From: Melioribacteraceae bacterium
GTDB taxonomy: Bacteria > Bacteroidota > Ignavibacteria > Ignavibacteriales > Melioribacteraceae
Length of the DNA stretch: 49,328 bases
Assembly (NCBI GenBank): GCA_028282005.1
Contig: JANQIV010000231.1
Location: forward strand, 1 to 49,328
Reading direction: 5' to 3'
The position numbers and the translations under genes were made by a program. This document shows, piece by piece, positions 27,159 through 35,884 of the stretch. The notes beneath the pieces are model-generated. The model was given only the letters and a program-made list of their open reading frames with translations. It did no database searches and was not told the origin of the DNA. How positions within the stretch are numbered: the stretch's first letter is position 1; every line of letters starts with the position of its first letter.

Positions 27159-27821
27159 ATGTTAAATTTAATAGTTATAGTGATATTGTCATATCTTGTT
27201 GGATCAATACCAACAAGTATATTAGTGACACGTTGGGTTAAGAATGTAGATATTAGAAATTACGGCAGCGGTAACGCCGGAGGTACAAATGTTATGCGAG
27301 TACTCGGCTGGAAGTATGGAGTATTCGTAATATTACTTGATGCTTTCAAAGGCGCGATAGCTGTAATCTTTATCGCAAGATTATACCTTGGCAGTTTCCC
27401 TTTCCCAAACGCAACTCCTTTTGATGATTTTACTCTTGTTCAAATTATTGCAGGCTTAGCTGCAGTGCTCGGTCATATTTGGACAATCTTTGCTGACTTC
27501 AAAGGTGGTAAAGGAATTGCTACTGCATTAGGTTTCTTAATGACTTTAATAACTGTAGATATGCTTTTAGCTATCGCAGTATTTGCTATTGTAGTTTATA
27601 TATCAAAATATATATCTCTAGGTTCAATTATAGCAGCTGTTTCAGTACCTGTTATCGTTCTTGTTAGAGAAAATATTTTCGGAGCTCAAATTCAAGGATA
27701 TCAAACAATCCTTCCATTTTGTGTTTTAGTTGCTTTACTAGTTATTTATACTCACCGTGCTAATTTATTAAGATTAATTAACGGTAAAGAAAACCGAATT
27801 AATTTTTCCAAGAAAAAATAA
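27159..27821 (+). CDS. plsY: Acyl-phosphate glycerol-3-phosphate acyltransferase PlsY
   Basis: PlsY transfers acyl groups from acyl phosphate to glycerol 3-phosphate, the first step of phospholipid synthesis, in the inner membrane. The three family motifs are visible: LVGSIPTSIL, the GSGNAGGTNVMR loop and the FKGGKGIAT loop. I chose ATG 27159 (220 residues) since MLNLIVIVILSYLVGSIPTS is the standard start; a GTG at 27144 is in frame. It lies seven bases before gpsA, which makes its glycerol 3-phosphate substrate. Confidence 0.96.
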   Translation: MLNLIVIVILSYLVGSIPTSILVTRWVKNVDIRNYGSGNAGGTNVMRVLGWKYGVFVILLDAFKGAIAVIFIARLYLGSFPFPNATPFDDFTLVQIIAGLAAVLGHIWTIFADFKGGKGIATALGFLMTLITVDMLLAIAVFAIVVYISKYISLGSIIAAVSVPVIVLVRENIFGAQIQGYQTILPFCVLVALLVIYTHRANLLRLINGKENRINFSKKK

Positions 27822-27828
27822 GTTATAA

Positions 27829-28827
27829 ATGAAAATATCAGTTCTTGGTGCTGGTGGTTGGGGAACCGCGCTGGCTATCATTCTTCATAGTAACGGTCAT
27901 GACATAACTTTATGGGAGTATAAAAGAAGTTATGCTCGTGCGCTAAATAGATCGCGCATTAACAAAGTTTATCTACCGGATATTAAGATACCTGAAGAAA
28001 TTAAGATTACATATAACATTGAAGAGATTTGTAATAACAAGCATATGATTGTGCTTGCAGTACCTTCGCAGTTTATTCGTAGTATATTAAAGCTAATAAA
28101 GAAATTTGATTTAAGTGATACGACAATTATTAGCGTTGCAAAAGGTATCGAAAAAGATACTCTTTTAACAGTATCACAAGTGATTGAAGATGAATTACCC
28201 AAAATTAACAGTTCAGCAATCGGTGTGTTATCAGGACCATCACACGCTGAAGAGGTAGGTAAGAAAATACCAACAGCTGTTGTTTCTGCATCAAAAGATT
28301 TGGAAACTGCAAAGATTATCCAAGCTGCATTCATGACATCATATTTCAGAGTTTATCACTCTACAGATATTTTAGGTGTCGAACTTGGCGGTGCATTAAA
28401 AAATGTAATCGCTATTGGTGCAGGTATTATTGATGGAGCACAATTTGGGGACAATACCAAAGCAGCAATAATGACAAGAGGCATAGCCGAAATATCCCGT
28501 ATCGGAACATTGATGGGTGCGTTACCGGAAACCTTTGCAGGCTTATCTGGAATGGGTGATCTTATCGTTACTTGCATGAGTAAACATAGTAGAAACAGAT
28601 TTGTTGGCGAACAAATTGGTAAAGGTAAAAAATTAAAAGAAGTATTGAAGAGCATGGAAATGGTTGCCGAGGGTGTTGAGACTTGTAAATCTGCTCATCA
28701 ACTTGCTGCAAAGCACCATGTTGAAACACCGATAATAAATGCAACTTATAATATTTTATACAACGATAAAGATCCGATTAAGGCTACATTCGATTTGATG
28801 TCGAGAGATATGAAATCCGAGCACTAA
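27829..28827 (+). CDS. gpsA: Glycerol-3-phosphate dehydrogenase [NAD(P)+]
   Basis: GpsA reduces dihydroxyacetone phosphate to glycerol 3-phosphate for lipid synthesis. The 332-residue protein starts with the Rossmann motif GAGGWGTALA. VLAVPSQFIR, SVAKGIE, SGPSHAEEV, the catalytic-lysine region LGGALKNVIAIGAGI and the GLSGMGDLIVTC segment follow. It directly follows plsY, so substrate supply and use are side by side. Confidence 0.98.
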   Translation: MKISVLGAGGWGTALAIILHSNGHDITLWEYKRSYARALNRSRINKVYLPDIKIPEEIKITYNIEEICNNKHMIVLAVPSQFIRSILKLIKKFDLSDTTIISVAKGIEKDTLLTVSQVIEDELPKINSSAIGVLSGPSHAEEVGKKIPTAVVSASKDLETAKIIQAAFMTSYFRVYHSTDILGVELGGALKNVIAIGAGIIDGAQFGDNTKAAIMTRGIAEISRIGTLMGALPETFAGLSGMGDLIVTCMSKHSRNRFVGEQIGKGKKLKEVLKSMEMVAEGVETCKSAHQLAAKHHVETPIINATYNILYNDKDPIKATFDLMSRDMKSEH

Positions 28828-28885
28828 CCTTTTTAAATTCAAGCCTTTTTAATTATATTTAAATCCAATCAAAATCGTTTTAATT

Positions 28886-31063
28886 ATGCCGAAAAGCTTA
28901 AATGACTCAGTACAATTCATTAAATCCGTTGGTCCTAAAAGGGCTGAATCATTTTCAAAAATAGGAATCAATGTTGTAAATGATTTACTCTTCTACTTCC
29001 CTTCCAAATATTTAGACAGGTCTACTATAGTTAATACACTAAATTTAGTTCGATATGTCAGCAACGGATTTGAAGGAGAGGTTACCATCGTAGGTGATGT
29101 AGTTGATGTTGAGTATATTCGATACGGTAAAAAGCAAATATTCAAAGTTTCTTTCAAAGACAAGACCGGACGATTTGAGTGTGTGTGGTTTCAAGGAATA
29201 AGATTTTTCAAAGATAGATTTAAAGTTGGAGATACTTATGCTCTTTCCGGCAAGCCGGTAATTACTCGTTACGGGCATATTCAAATTGCTCACCCTGACT
29301 TTGATAAACTTACTGAAAACGAATCCGAAGAGTTTTTTAATACTGGCAAAGTAATTCCTTTTTATAAAGTTCCAAAGGAATTGAAGAATCAAAATATTGG
29401 TGACTTTAGTTTAAGAAAAATCATTAACAACGTTGTTACAAATTATTATGAGCTATTGGATGAATCGCTTCCTGAATATCTTATACAAAAATATGACTAC
29501 CAAAATTTATCGACTTCAGTTTACAATTTACACTACCCTTCAAATAAAGAAATATTTGAGAATTCGTTAAATAGATTCAAATACGAAGAACTATTTTATT
29601 TTGAATTATTAATTGCTCTGAAACGATCACAAATAAAGGAAGATAAAAATGGGATTTCATTTACCATTTCTGACGAAGTAATAGATAAATTTATTGACTC
29701 TCTTCCCTTTCAATTAACCAATGCTCAACTTAAAGTAATAAATGAAATAAAAAGTGATATGCAAGATCAGTCGCCAATGAATAGGCTAATTCAAGGTGAT
29801 GTTGGAAGTGGCAAAACCATTGTTTGTCTTATTGCGATATTAATTGCTATTAAGAACGGTTATCAAGCTGCATTGATGGTACCGACAGAGATTCTCGCAA
29901 ATCAACATTATTTAACAATATCAAAACTACTTTCAGAAAGTGGAATTAAAATATCTTTGTTAATTGGCAGTAACAAAAGCAAAAAGAAAAAGGAAATTAT
30001 TGAATCAATAAAGAACCATGAGGTAGATTTAGTAATCGGTACACATGCAATTATTCAAGACAATATTGAGTTTAGTAAACTTGGATTAGTTGTAATAGAT
30101 GAACAACATCGATTTGGCGTATCTCAAAGAATGCAACTAATTAGCAAAAGTATTACTCCCGATATTATTGTAACTACAGCGACACCTATTCCGCGAACAC
30201 TATCGATGACGGTGTATGGTGATCTTGATATTTCAATTATTGATGAGATGCCTAAAAACAGAAAGCCTACAAAAACTTATTTAAGAAATGAAGAAGCACT
30301 GCCTAAAATTTACAAGTACATTGTTGATGAAAGCAAGAAAGGTAATCAAACTTTTATCATCTATCCATTAGTTGAAGATTCTGAAAAGATTACCCTAAAG
30401 TCTGCTGAAACTTATTATAATGATTTAAAAGATAGTTTCTTCAAGTCTATCAACGTTGGAATGATCCACGGCAAGATGAAATGGGAAGAAAAAGATCAGA
30501 TAATGTTGGATTTTGCCAATAAAAAGCATGATGTATTAATTTCAACAACCGTAATTGAAGTAGGTATTGATATCCCTAATGCAAACATTATTGTAATAAA
30601 TGATGCAAGCAGATTTGGTTTATCACAACTTCACCAACTTAGAGGCCGTGTGGGTAGAGGAAACAAACAAGCTACATGCATCTTAGTTTCCGACTTAACG
30701 AATAATAAATCAATAACAAATGTAAAAGAAAGTTTTCAATACCTATCAAGTCAAGAAATTGAAAAGAACAAAGCAATTATAAGATTAAATTCAATGGCTG
30801 AACACACAAGTGGATTTGATTTATCAGAAATAGATTTAAAGCTGCGCGGGCCTGGTGATATCTTTGGTACAAAACAAATTGGTTTTCCGGAATTTAAGCA
30901 TGCAGATATAGTTAATGATTATGATATACTATCGAATGCAAAGGCTGATGCTTTTAACATTATTAACGACGATCCTTTATTAACAAAACAAATTAATAAC
31001 ATAATAAAAGAACAAGTAACAAAAAAATACGAATATAAATTGACATACCTCAACACCCCATAA
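28886..31063 (+). CDS. recG: ATP-dependent DNA helicase RecG
   Basis: RecG remodels stalled replication forks and branched DNA. The 725-residue protein has the N-terminal wedge/OB domain (about 1-165), then helicase motifs: GDVGSGKT (304-311), DEQH box (405-408) and TATPIPRTL. The C-terminal helicase half has VIEVGIDIPNAN and QLRGRVGRG, and a TRG-type end. Length is slightly above the family's usual 690-700. The gap to the next gene (129 bases) is very AT-rich and probably holds that gene's promoter. Confidence 0.98.
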   Translation: MPKSLNDSVQFIKSVGPKRAESFSKIGINVVNDLLFYFPSKYLDRSTIVNTLNLVRYVSNGFEGEVTIVGDVVDVEYIRYGKKQIFKVSFKDKTGRFECVWFQGIRFFKDRFKVGDTYALSGKPVITRYGHIQIAHPDFDKLTENESEEFFNTGKVIPFYKVPKELKNQNIGDFSLRKIINNVVTNYYELLDESLPEYLIQKYDYQNLSTSVYNLHYPSNKEIFENSLNRFKYEELFYFELLIALKRSQIKEDKNGISFTISDEVIDKFIDSLPFQLTNAQLKVINEIKSDMQDQSPMNRLIQGDVGSGKTIVCLIAILIAIKNGYQAALMVPTEILANQHYLTISKLLSESGIKISLLIGSNKSKKKKEIIESIKNHEVDLVIGTHAIIQDNIEFSKLGLVVIDEQHRFGVSQRMQLISKSITPDIIVTTATPIPRTLSMTVYGDLDISIIDEMPKNRKPTKTYLRNEEALPKIYKYIVDESKKGNQTFIIYPLVEDSEKITLKSAETYYNDLKDSFFKSINVGMIHGKMKWEEKDQIMLDFANKKHDVLISTTVIEVGIDIPNANIIVINDASRFGLSQLHQLRGRVGRGNKQATCILVSDLTNNKSITNVKESFQYLSSQEIEKNKAIIRLNSMAEHTSGFDLSEIDLKLRGPGDIFGTKQIGFPEFKHADIVNDYDILSNAKADAFNIINDDPLLTKQINNIIKEQVTKKYEYKLTYLNTP

Positions 31064-31192
31064 ACAAAGGGCTTCATAGACATTCATTATTAAATTCATT
31101 AACTCTTTCTTTATCACTATAGTTAATAATAAAAATTATTTGTGTACATGTATTGCATATAAAATATTATTATATATATTGCTATAAATTTT

Positions 31193-32269
31193 TTGAGAGA
31201 GTTTAATATAAGTAAGTTAATTAATAAAAAACTTAACGTTGCTTTAACTTATAACTTAAGACCGGACGAAAACTTCGTCACAGAAAATCTCTCTCTCTAC
31301 TCTAAGAATTCTTCCTTAAACGATGCTTTTGCTGAATGGGATAGCAAAGAAACTATCTTTGCGATTAGAGATGCGTTAGAAAAATATCACAAAGTTACTA
31401 TGATAGAATCTAATGCCGATGCTTTTGAACAATTTAGAAAGAACAACTTGGATATTGTTTTTAATGTTTCGGAAAATACTAATGGAATAAGCAGAGAAGC
31501 GCAGATACCTGCTATGCTTGATATGCTTAACATTCCTTATACTGGTTCTGACCCTTTAACATTAGCGTCATGTTTGGATAAAGCTCGTACAAAAGAAATA
31601 TTAACTTATCATAATATTCCTAATCCTAGATTCATTGTTGGTAATGATATAATTGATAAAGATGTTGAATTAGATTATCCACTTATTTTAAAACCTATTG
31701 GTGAAGGTTCCAGCAAAGGTATTTTTAATTCATCATTAATAAAAAACTTTGATGAATTAAAGGAGCAAGCAAAACAAATAATCAAAAAATACAATCAACC
31801 AATTATTGTTGAAGAGTATTTACCTGGGAAAGAATTCACAGTTGCAATTCTTGGCAATAACAGTGAAGCACAAGTCTTACCAATAATTGAAATGAATTTT
31901 GATACACTTCCTGATGATGTTAATCCGATTTATTCATTTGAAGCTAAGTGGGTATTTGATACAAAAGAAAATCAATTAGACTTATACTCCTGTCCTGCAA
32001 ACATAACTAATGAATTAAAAACGCAAATCGAAAATACTTGTTTAGCAGCTTACAATGCTTTGCGATGCAGAGATTGGAGTCGCATTGATGTAAGGCTTGA
32101 TAAATATGGTGTTCCAAATATTATTGAGATAAACCCATTACCTGGTGTGTTACCTGATCCGAAAGAAAACTCATGTTTTCCTAAAGCATCAAGAGCAGCC
32201 GGTATGAATTATGAAGAGCTAATTAATACTGTTTTATATCATGCATCAAAGAGGAATAACCTAATATGA
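31193..32269 (+). CDS. Ddl-like ATP-grasp ligase 1 (beta-lysine-type cluster)
   Basis: This 358-residue protein has the D-alanine-D-alanine ligase fold. It shows Lys167 in LILKP, the GEGSSKG loop (170-176), EEYLPGKE (207-214), RIDVR with Asp299, and IEINPLPG with Glu312 and Asn314. It therefore should activate a carboxylate as acyl phosphate and join it to an amine. The region that follows (VLPDPKENSCFPKAS) differs from normal Ddl. The start is uncertain: TTG at 31193 opens the frame, no ATG is near, and a GAGAGAG stretch lies within the first codons. The next gene overlaps by 4 bases (ATGA). Substrate is unknown; housekeeping Ddl seems unlikely given the neighbours. Confidence 0.85.
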   Translation: MREFNISKLINKKLNVALTYNLRPDENFVTENLSLYSKNSSLNDAFAEWDSKETIFAIRDALEKYHKVTMIESNADAFEQFRKNNLDIVFNVSENTNGISREAQIPAMLDMLNIPYTGSDPLTLASCLDKARTKEILTYHNIPNPRFIVGNDIIDKDVELDYPLILKPIGEGSSKGIFNSSLIKNFDELKEQAKQIIKKYNQPIIVEEYLPGKEFTVAILGNNSEAQVLPIIEMNFDTLPDDVNPIYSFEAKWVFDTKENQLDLYSCPANITNELKTQIENTCLAAYNALRCRDWSRIDVRLDKYGVPNIIEINPLPGVLPDPKENSCFPKASRAAGMNYEELINTVLYHASKRNNLI

Positions 32270-33339
32270 AAAATCTTTGTGCTGTGATATGTGTGAATGA
32301 TCCGATAAGTATTTATGATAATTATATCGGAAAAGATATTTCAGACATAAATGAACTAACTGATCTATCTGAAAAAGAATTCTTTATTAACATCGAAAAA
32401 GTAAAACAACAGTTAAAAAAATTCTATAGTGATGTACATATTGTAACTGTCGGAAATGATATCATTAAAAACATTAGAAAAATTCAAAGAATAAATCCTG
32501 ATGTGATTTTTAATTTCGTTGAATCAATTGATGGCAATGCAACTTTTGAAAGCTATACAGCCGGAATGTTTGATTTGATCGGAATAAACTATACTGGAAA
32601 CTCAAGCTTATGCTTAGGCAATTGTTTGAATAAAGTTAAAACAAAAGAAATATTAGCATCTCAAGGAATAAATACCCCTAGATTTATTAAGCTATCTAAG
32701 AAACAAAAAATTGAAGAAAAAACTTTTGAATTAAACTTTCCTGTAATTGTTAAACTTATAAGGGAAGATGCAAGTATTGGAATTTCAGAATTCTCTGTCT
32801 GTAATAATTTTGAAGAATTGAAAAAACGAATTAGATTTTTAATAAAAAACTATCAACAAGAATTAATTATTGAAGAATATATAAAAGGAAGAGAATTTAA
32901 CATTTCCATTCTTGGTGAAAAGGCTTTGCCTGTTTCAGAAATCAGTTTTGAAGGACTGCCAAATGATTTACCCAAGATTGTAACCTATGAAGCAAAGTGG
33001 TCACCGGAAACTACTTATTATAAACATACAAAGCCTATCTGCCCTGCTGAAATAGATAAGAAATTAAGTGATAAAATCAAATCAACAGCATTAAATGCTT
33101 CCAAAGCAATGAATTGTAGAGATTATGCGAGAGTAGATATTCGCATTAATAAAAAAAATGTGCCTTTTGTAATTGAAGTAAATCCTAACCCTGATATTTC
33201 TGTTGATTCCGGTTTTGTTCGATCCGCAAAAGTTGGAGGATTAGATTACGGTGAAATGCTAAACAAAATTGCTGAGTTTGCTTTAGAGAGAAAAGTTTAT
33301 GATTACGAGTATGAAACAGAAACACATGCAACAAGTTAA
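32266..33339 (+). CDS. Ddl-like ATP-grasp ligase 2, divergent
   Basis: A second 357-residue ATP-grasp protein, a diverged relative of its upstream neighbour. Retained are Lys163 in VIVKL, EEY (203-205), RVDIR with Asp291, and IEVNPNPD with Glu304 and Asn306. The usual Gly-Ser-Ser loop is altered to EDASIGIS (167-174), so its nucleotide handling or substrate may differ. The start ATG overlaps the previous stop by 4 bases, and the 3' end overlaps the GNAT gene by 41 bases. Two tandem paralogues suggest two coupling steps or a hetero-oligomer. Confidence 0.82.
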   Translation: MKNLCAVICVNDPISIYDNYIGKDISDINELTDLSEKEFFINIEKVKQQLKKFYSDVHIVTVGNDIIKNIRKIQRINPDVIFNFVESIDGNATFESYTAGMFDLIGINYTGNSSLCLGNCLNKVKTKEILASQGINTPRFIKLSKKQKIEEKTFELNFPVIVKLIREDASIGISEFSVCNNFEELKKRIRFLIKNYQQELIIEEYIKGREFNISILGEKALPVSEISFEGLPNDLPKIVTYEAKWSPETTYYKHTKPICPAEIDKKLSDKIKSTALNASKAMNCRDYARVDIRINKKNVPFVIEVNPNPDISVDSGFVRSAKVGGLDYGEMLNKIAEFALERKVYDYEYETETHATS

Positions 33340-33766
33340 AGATATTGTTGCAGAAACATTTAACTTCACAGATGAAGAGAAATCTGTTGCATACGAATTA
33401 ATTGATGAATCTATAGCTGATGAAAATGAAGGTTACTATAAATCTTTTGTTTTTTTAAATGATGATAATGTTGAAGGATTCTATTGTGTTGGTAAAAGAA
33501 GTTTAACTAATGGCGTTTATGATTTGTATTGGATTGTAGTAAAGACTATTAGTTACAACAAAGGTATTGGCAAAGGTCTTATTAGACATTGCGAAGACTA
33601 TGTGATTAAGAATAAGGGGAGATTAATATTAGCGGAAACATCCTCAAAAGATAGTTATTTTAATACAAGAAAATTTTATGAAAAATGTAACTACAATATT
33701 GTTTCAGAAATTAAAGATTTTTATTCCATTGGGGATGACTTAATAGTTTATGGAAAATATTTATAA
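33299..33766 (+). CDS. GNAT-family N-acetyltransferase
   Basis: This 155-residue single-domain GNAT has the acetyl-CoA loop in NKGIGKGLIRHCEDYV and a NTRKFYEKCNYNIV segment typical of the C-terminal strand-helix part. The ATG at 33299 has a GAGAG sequence 8-10 bases upstream; ATGs at 33311 and 33326 are alternatives. It is shorter than the AblB beta-lysine acetyltransferase (about 270 residues), so it is not a clear AblB. Next to a lysine aminomutase it may acetylate beta-lysine or a product made by the two ligases; this is inferred. Confidence 0.85.
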   Translation: MITSMKQKHMQQVKDIVAETFNFTDEEKSVAYELIDESIADENEGYYKSFVFLNDDNVEGFYCVGKRSLTNGVYDLYWIVVKTISYNKGIGKGLIRHCEDYVIKNKGRLILAETSSKDSYFNTRKFYEKCNYNIVSEIKDFYSIGDDLIVYGKYL

Positions 33767-33786
33767 ATATTATAAAGGGTAAATTC

Positions 33787-34959
33787 ATGGAACTATGGCA
33801 AAAAATGATACGCAATAGTATCCATACAGTTGATCAGCTTGTTGAAAAGTTTCATATTAATAAAGACGTAGCTGAACAACTTGATGAATTTTTTCAAGCT
33901 CGTATCAATCCTTATTATCTATCTTTAATCAGATACAAAGGTGATCCTATTTGGCAGCAATGTGTGCCGCATGAAGAAGAACTTAATGACATGGATGGGT
34001 TTGAAGATCCATTAAATGAAGACGCCATGAGTCCTGTACCAAATATTACTCATAGATACCCTGATCGTTGTCTATTTTTAGTTACGAGTCAATGTGGTAT
34101 GTATTGCAGATTTTGTACTAGAAAAAGAAAAGTTGGCGATAACGGTAAAATCTCAATGAAACAATTAGAATCTGCGTTCAAATATATTGAAGAGCACACA
34201 GAAATAAGAGATGTTATTTTATCTGGCGGTGATCCATTGATGCTTACAGATGTAATGTTAGAAAAAATATTAAAGCGTTTAAGGCAAATACCTCATGTTG
34301 AAATTATTAGACTCGGGACAAAAATGCCTTGTGTACTTCCTCAAAGGATTACACCTCAACTTTGTGATATGATTAAAAAATATCATCCGATTTATGTTAA
34401 TACGCATTTCAATCATCCATGGGAAATTACAGAAGAAAGCACAAAAGCTTGTGGAATGTTGATTGACGCTGGTTGCCCAGTAAATAATCAAGCTGTTTTG
34501 ATGAGAGGAATAAACGATAATGCAGAAGTAATGAAAGAGCTTCTTCTAAAATTATTGAAGATTAGAGTTAGGCCATATTATTTATTCATGGCCGATGAAA
34601 CAAGAGGTGCTAGTCATTTTAGGACATCTGTTAACGAAGGTTTAGAAATAATTGACAAATTGCGTGGACATGTAAGTGGATTGGCAATACCTCATTTTGT
34701 AATTGATGCGCCAGGCGGTGGTGGTAAAATTCCTATGCTTCCAAAGTATGTTATTCACCATGACGATGATAAAATTATACTACGCAATTACAAGCATGAA
34801 AACTATATCTACAAAGAATACAAACCCCTTAAAGAAGAAAATGAAGATTCAAAAATAGAAATTGAGATATCTAACAAGAGAAATGGGAAAGCAACTCAAC
34901 CGAAGAAAATCAAAGAAAGAAAAATTAAAACTAACGAACTTATTGAGAGCAATGGTTGA
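33787..34959 (+). CDS. kamA: Lysine 2,3-aminomutase (radical SAM, KamA type)
   Basis: A 390-residue radical SAM, PLP-dependent aminomutase that should turn L-lysine into beta-lysine. The cluster-binding CGMYCRFC motif holds Cys103, Cys107 and Cys110. Lys314 in APGGGGK is the PLP lysine. Asp270 and Asp307, 37 residues apart, match the lysine-binding pair of clostridial lysine 2,3-aminomutase (293 and 330); glutamate 2,3-aminomutases have other residues there. This supports lysine as substrate. The C-terminal 45 residues are a charged extension rich in Lys and Glu. An AAAGGG ribosome binding site precedes the ATG. It ends the four-gene cluster, facing nadK with 11 bases between. Confidence 0.93.
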   Translation: MELWQKMIRNSIHTVDQLVEKFHINKDVAEQLDEFFQARINPYYLSLIRYKGDPIWQQCVPHEEELNDMDGFEDPLNEDAMSPVPNITHRYPDRCLFLVTSQCGMYCRFCTRKRKVGDNGKISMKQLESAFKYIEEHTEIRDVILSGGDPLMLTDVMLEKILKRLRQIPHVEIIRLGTKMPCVLPQRITPQLCDMIKKYHPIYVNTHFNHPWEITEESTKACGMLIDAGCPVNNQAVLMRGINDNAEVMKELLLKLLKIRVRPYYLFMADETRGASHFRTSVNEGLEIIDKLRGHVSGLAIPHFVIDAPGGGGKIPMLPKYVIHHDDDKIILRNYKHENYIYKEYKPLKEENEDSKIEIEISNKRNGKATQPKKIKERKIKTNELIESNG

Positions 34960-34969
34960 TTCTATTGCT
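34948..34969. terminator. Weak hairpin between convergent kamA and nadK
   Basis: AGCAAT (34948-34953) and ATTGCT (34964-34969) can pair across the kamA stop codon. It is short and only partly followed by T or A runs. It is the only candidate for ending both convergent transcripts in this 11-base gap. Confidence 0.25.
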
Positions 34970-34970
34970 T

Positions 34971-35867
34971 TCAAAACTTATCAGAATTAGAATTACTTCT
35001 TACGTCAATTCCCCAATAAAGTTTCTTCCTTAAAATTTCAAAATAGTTAGTCATATTGGTATGCACTAATCTTACCGGATGTTTACTTTTTTCAATTTCA
35101 ATTTTCACTGGAGGTTTAAAATAGTGAACTCTTTGTCCATCACAGTTAATTTGAACTGAGGTGTGCTGAGAATTAACCTCAATCAAAATTTTATTTTTGC
35201 TTGATAAAACTAGCGGCCTCATTGTTAGAGTATGAGGTGAAATTGGATTTAATGTCATAACATCAGCTTTCGGACTGACAATTGGTCCGCCTGTGGAAAG
35301 TGAATAACCAGTAGAACCAGTAGGAGTAGCGATTATAATTCCGTCGGCAGAAAAAGTTGAAACATATTTGTCATCAACATCAATTGCAAGTTGGATCATT
35401 TTGGGCCAGCCGCCTTTGTCAATTACAATATCATTGATAGCAAATAATTTTTCATCCTTATTACCATTACAGTAAGCATCTAATGTAATCCTTTCCTCAA
35501 CCTCATAATTACCATGTTTTAAATCTTTTATCACACTACTTATGCTATTCATATCAAACTCAGCAAGAAAACCCAGCTTTCCAAAATTCAAGCCTAATAA
35601 GGGCGTATTATGCTCTCTCGCTTCAAATGCTGTGTTTAACATTGTACCGTCACCACCAATTGAAATTACAACATCACTATTTTTACAAAGCTCAACATTC
35701 TCCATAAAGGTTGAGTTATAAATTAATTTTGTAAATCTCTTTTGATAATATTTAAGCGAACTGCTGATAATGTAATCAATTTCAAAAGATTTTAGCTCTT
35801 GAATCAATGTACCGACTACATCCAGAATATTATCTTTATAAATATTTGGAACTATTCCGACTCTCAT
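34971..35867 (-). CDS. nadK: NAD kinase
   Basis: NadK phosphorylates NAD to NADP. The 298-residue protein carries the GGDGTML motif (71-77, Asp73), the NFGKLGFLAEF segment, and the conserved TGSTGYSLSTGGPIV region. It is the last gene of the minus-strand polysaccharide row, 17 bases after the sugar transferase gene, and is probably read from the same transcript though unrelated in function. Confidence 0.97.
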   Translation of the reverse strand: MRVGIVPNIYKDNILDVVGTLIQELKSFEIDYIISSSLKYYQKRFTKLIYNSTFMENVELCKNSDVVISIGGDGTMLNTAFEAREHNTPLLGLNFGKLGFLAEFDMNSISSVIKDLKHGNYEVEERITLDAYCNGNKDEKLFAINDIVIDKGGWPKMIQLAIDVDDKYVSTFSADGIIIATPTGSTGYSLSTGGPIVSPKADVMTLNPISPHTLTMRPLVLSSKNKILIEVNSQHTSVQINCDGQRVHYFKPPVKIEIEKSKHPVRLVHTNMTNYFEILRKKLYWGIDVRSNSNSDKF

Positions 35868-35884
35868 TTTATTTCCACTGATAT

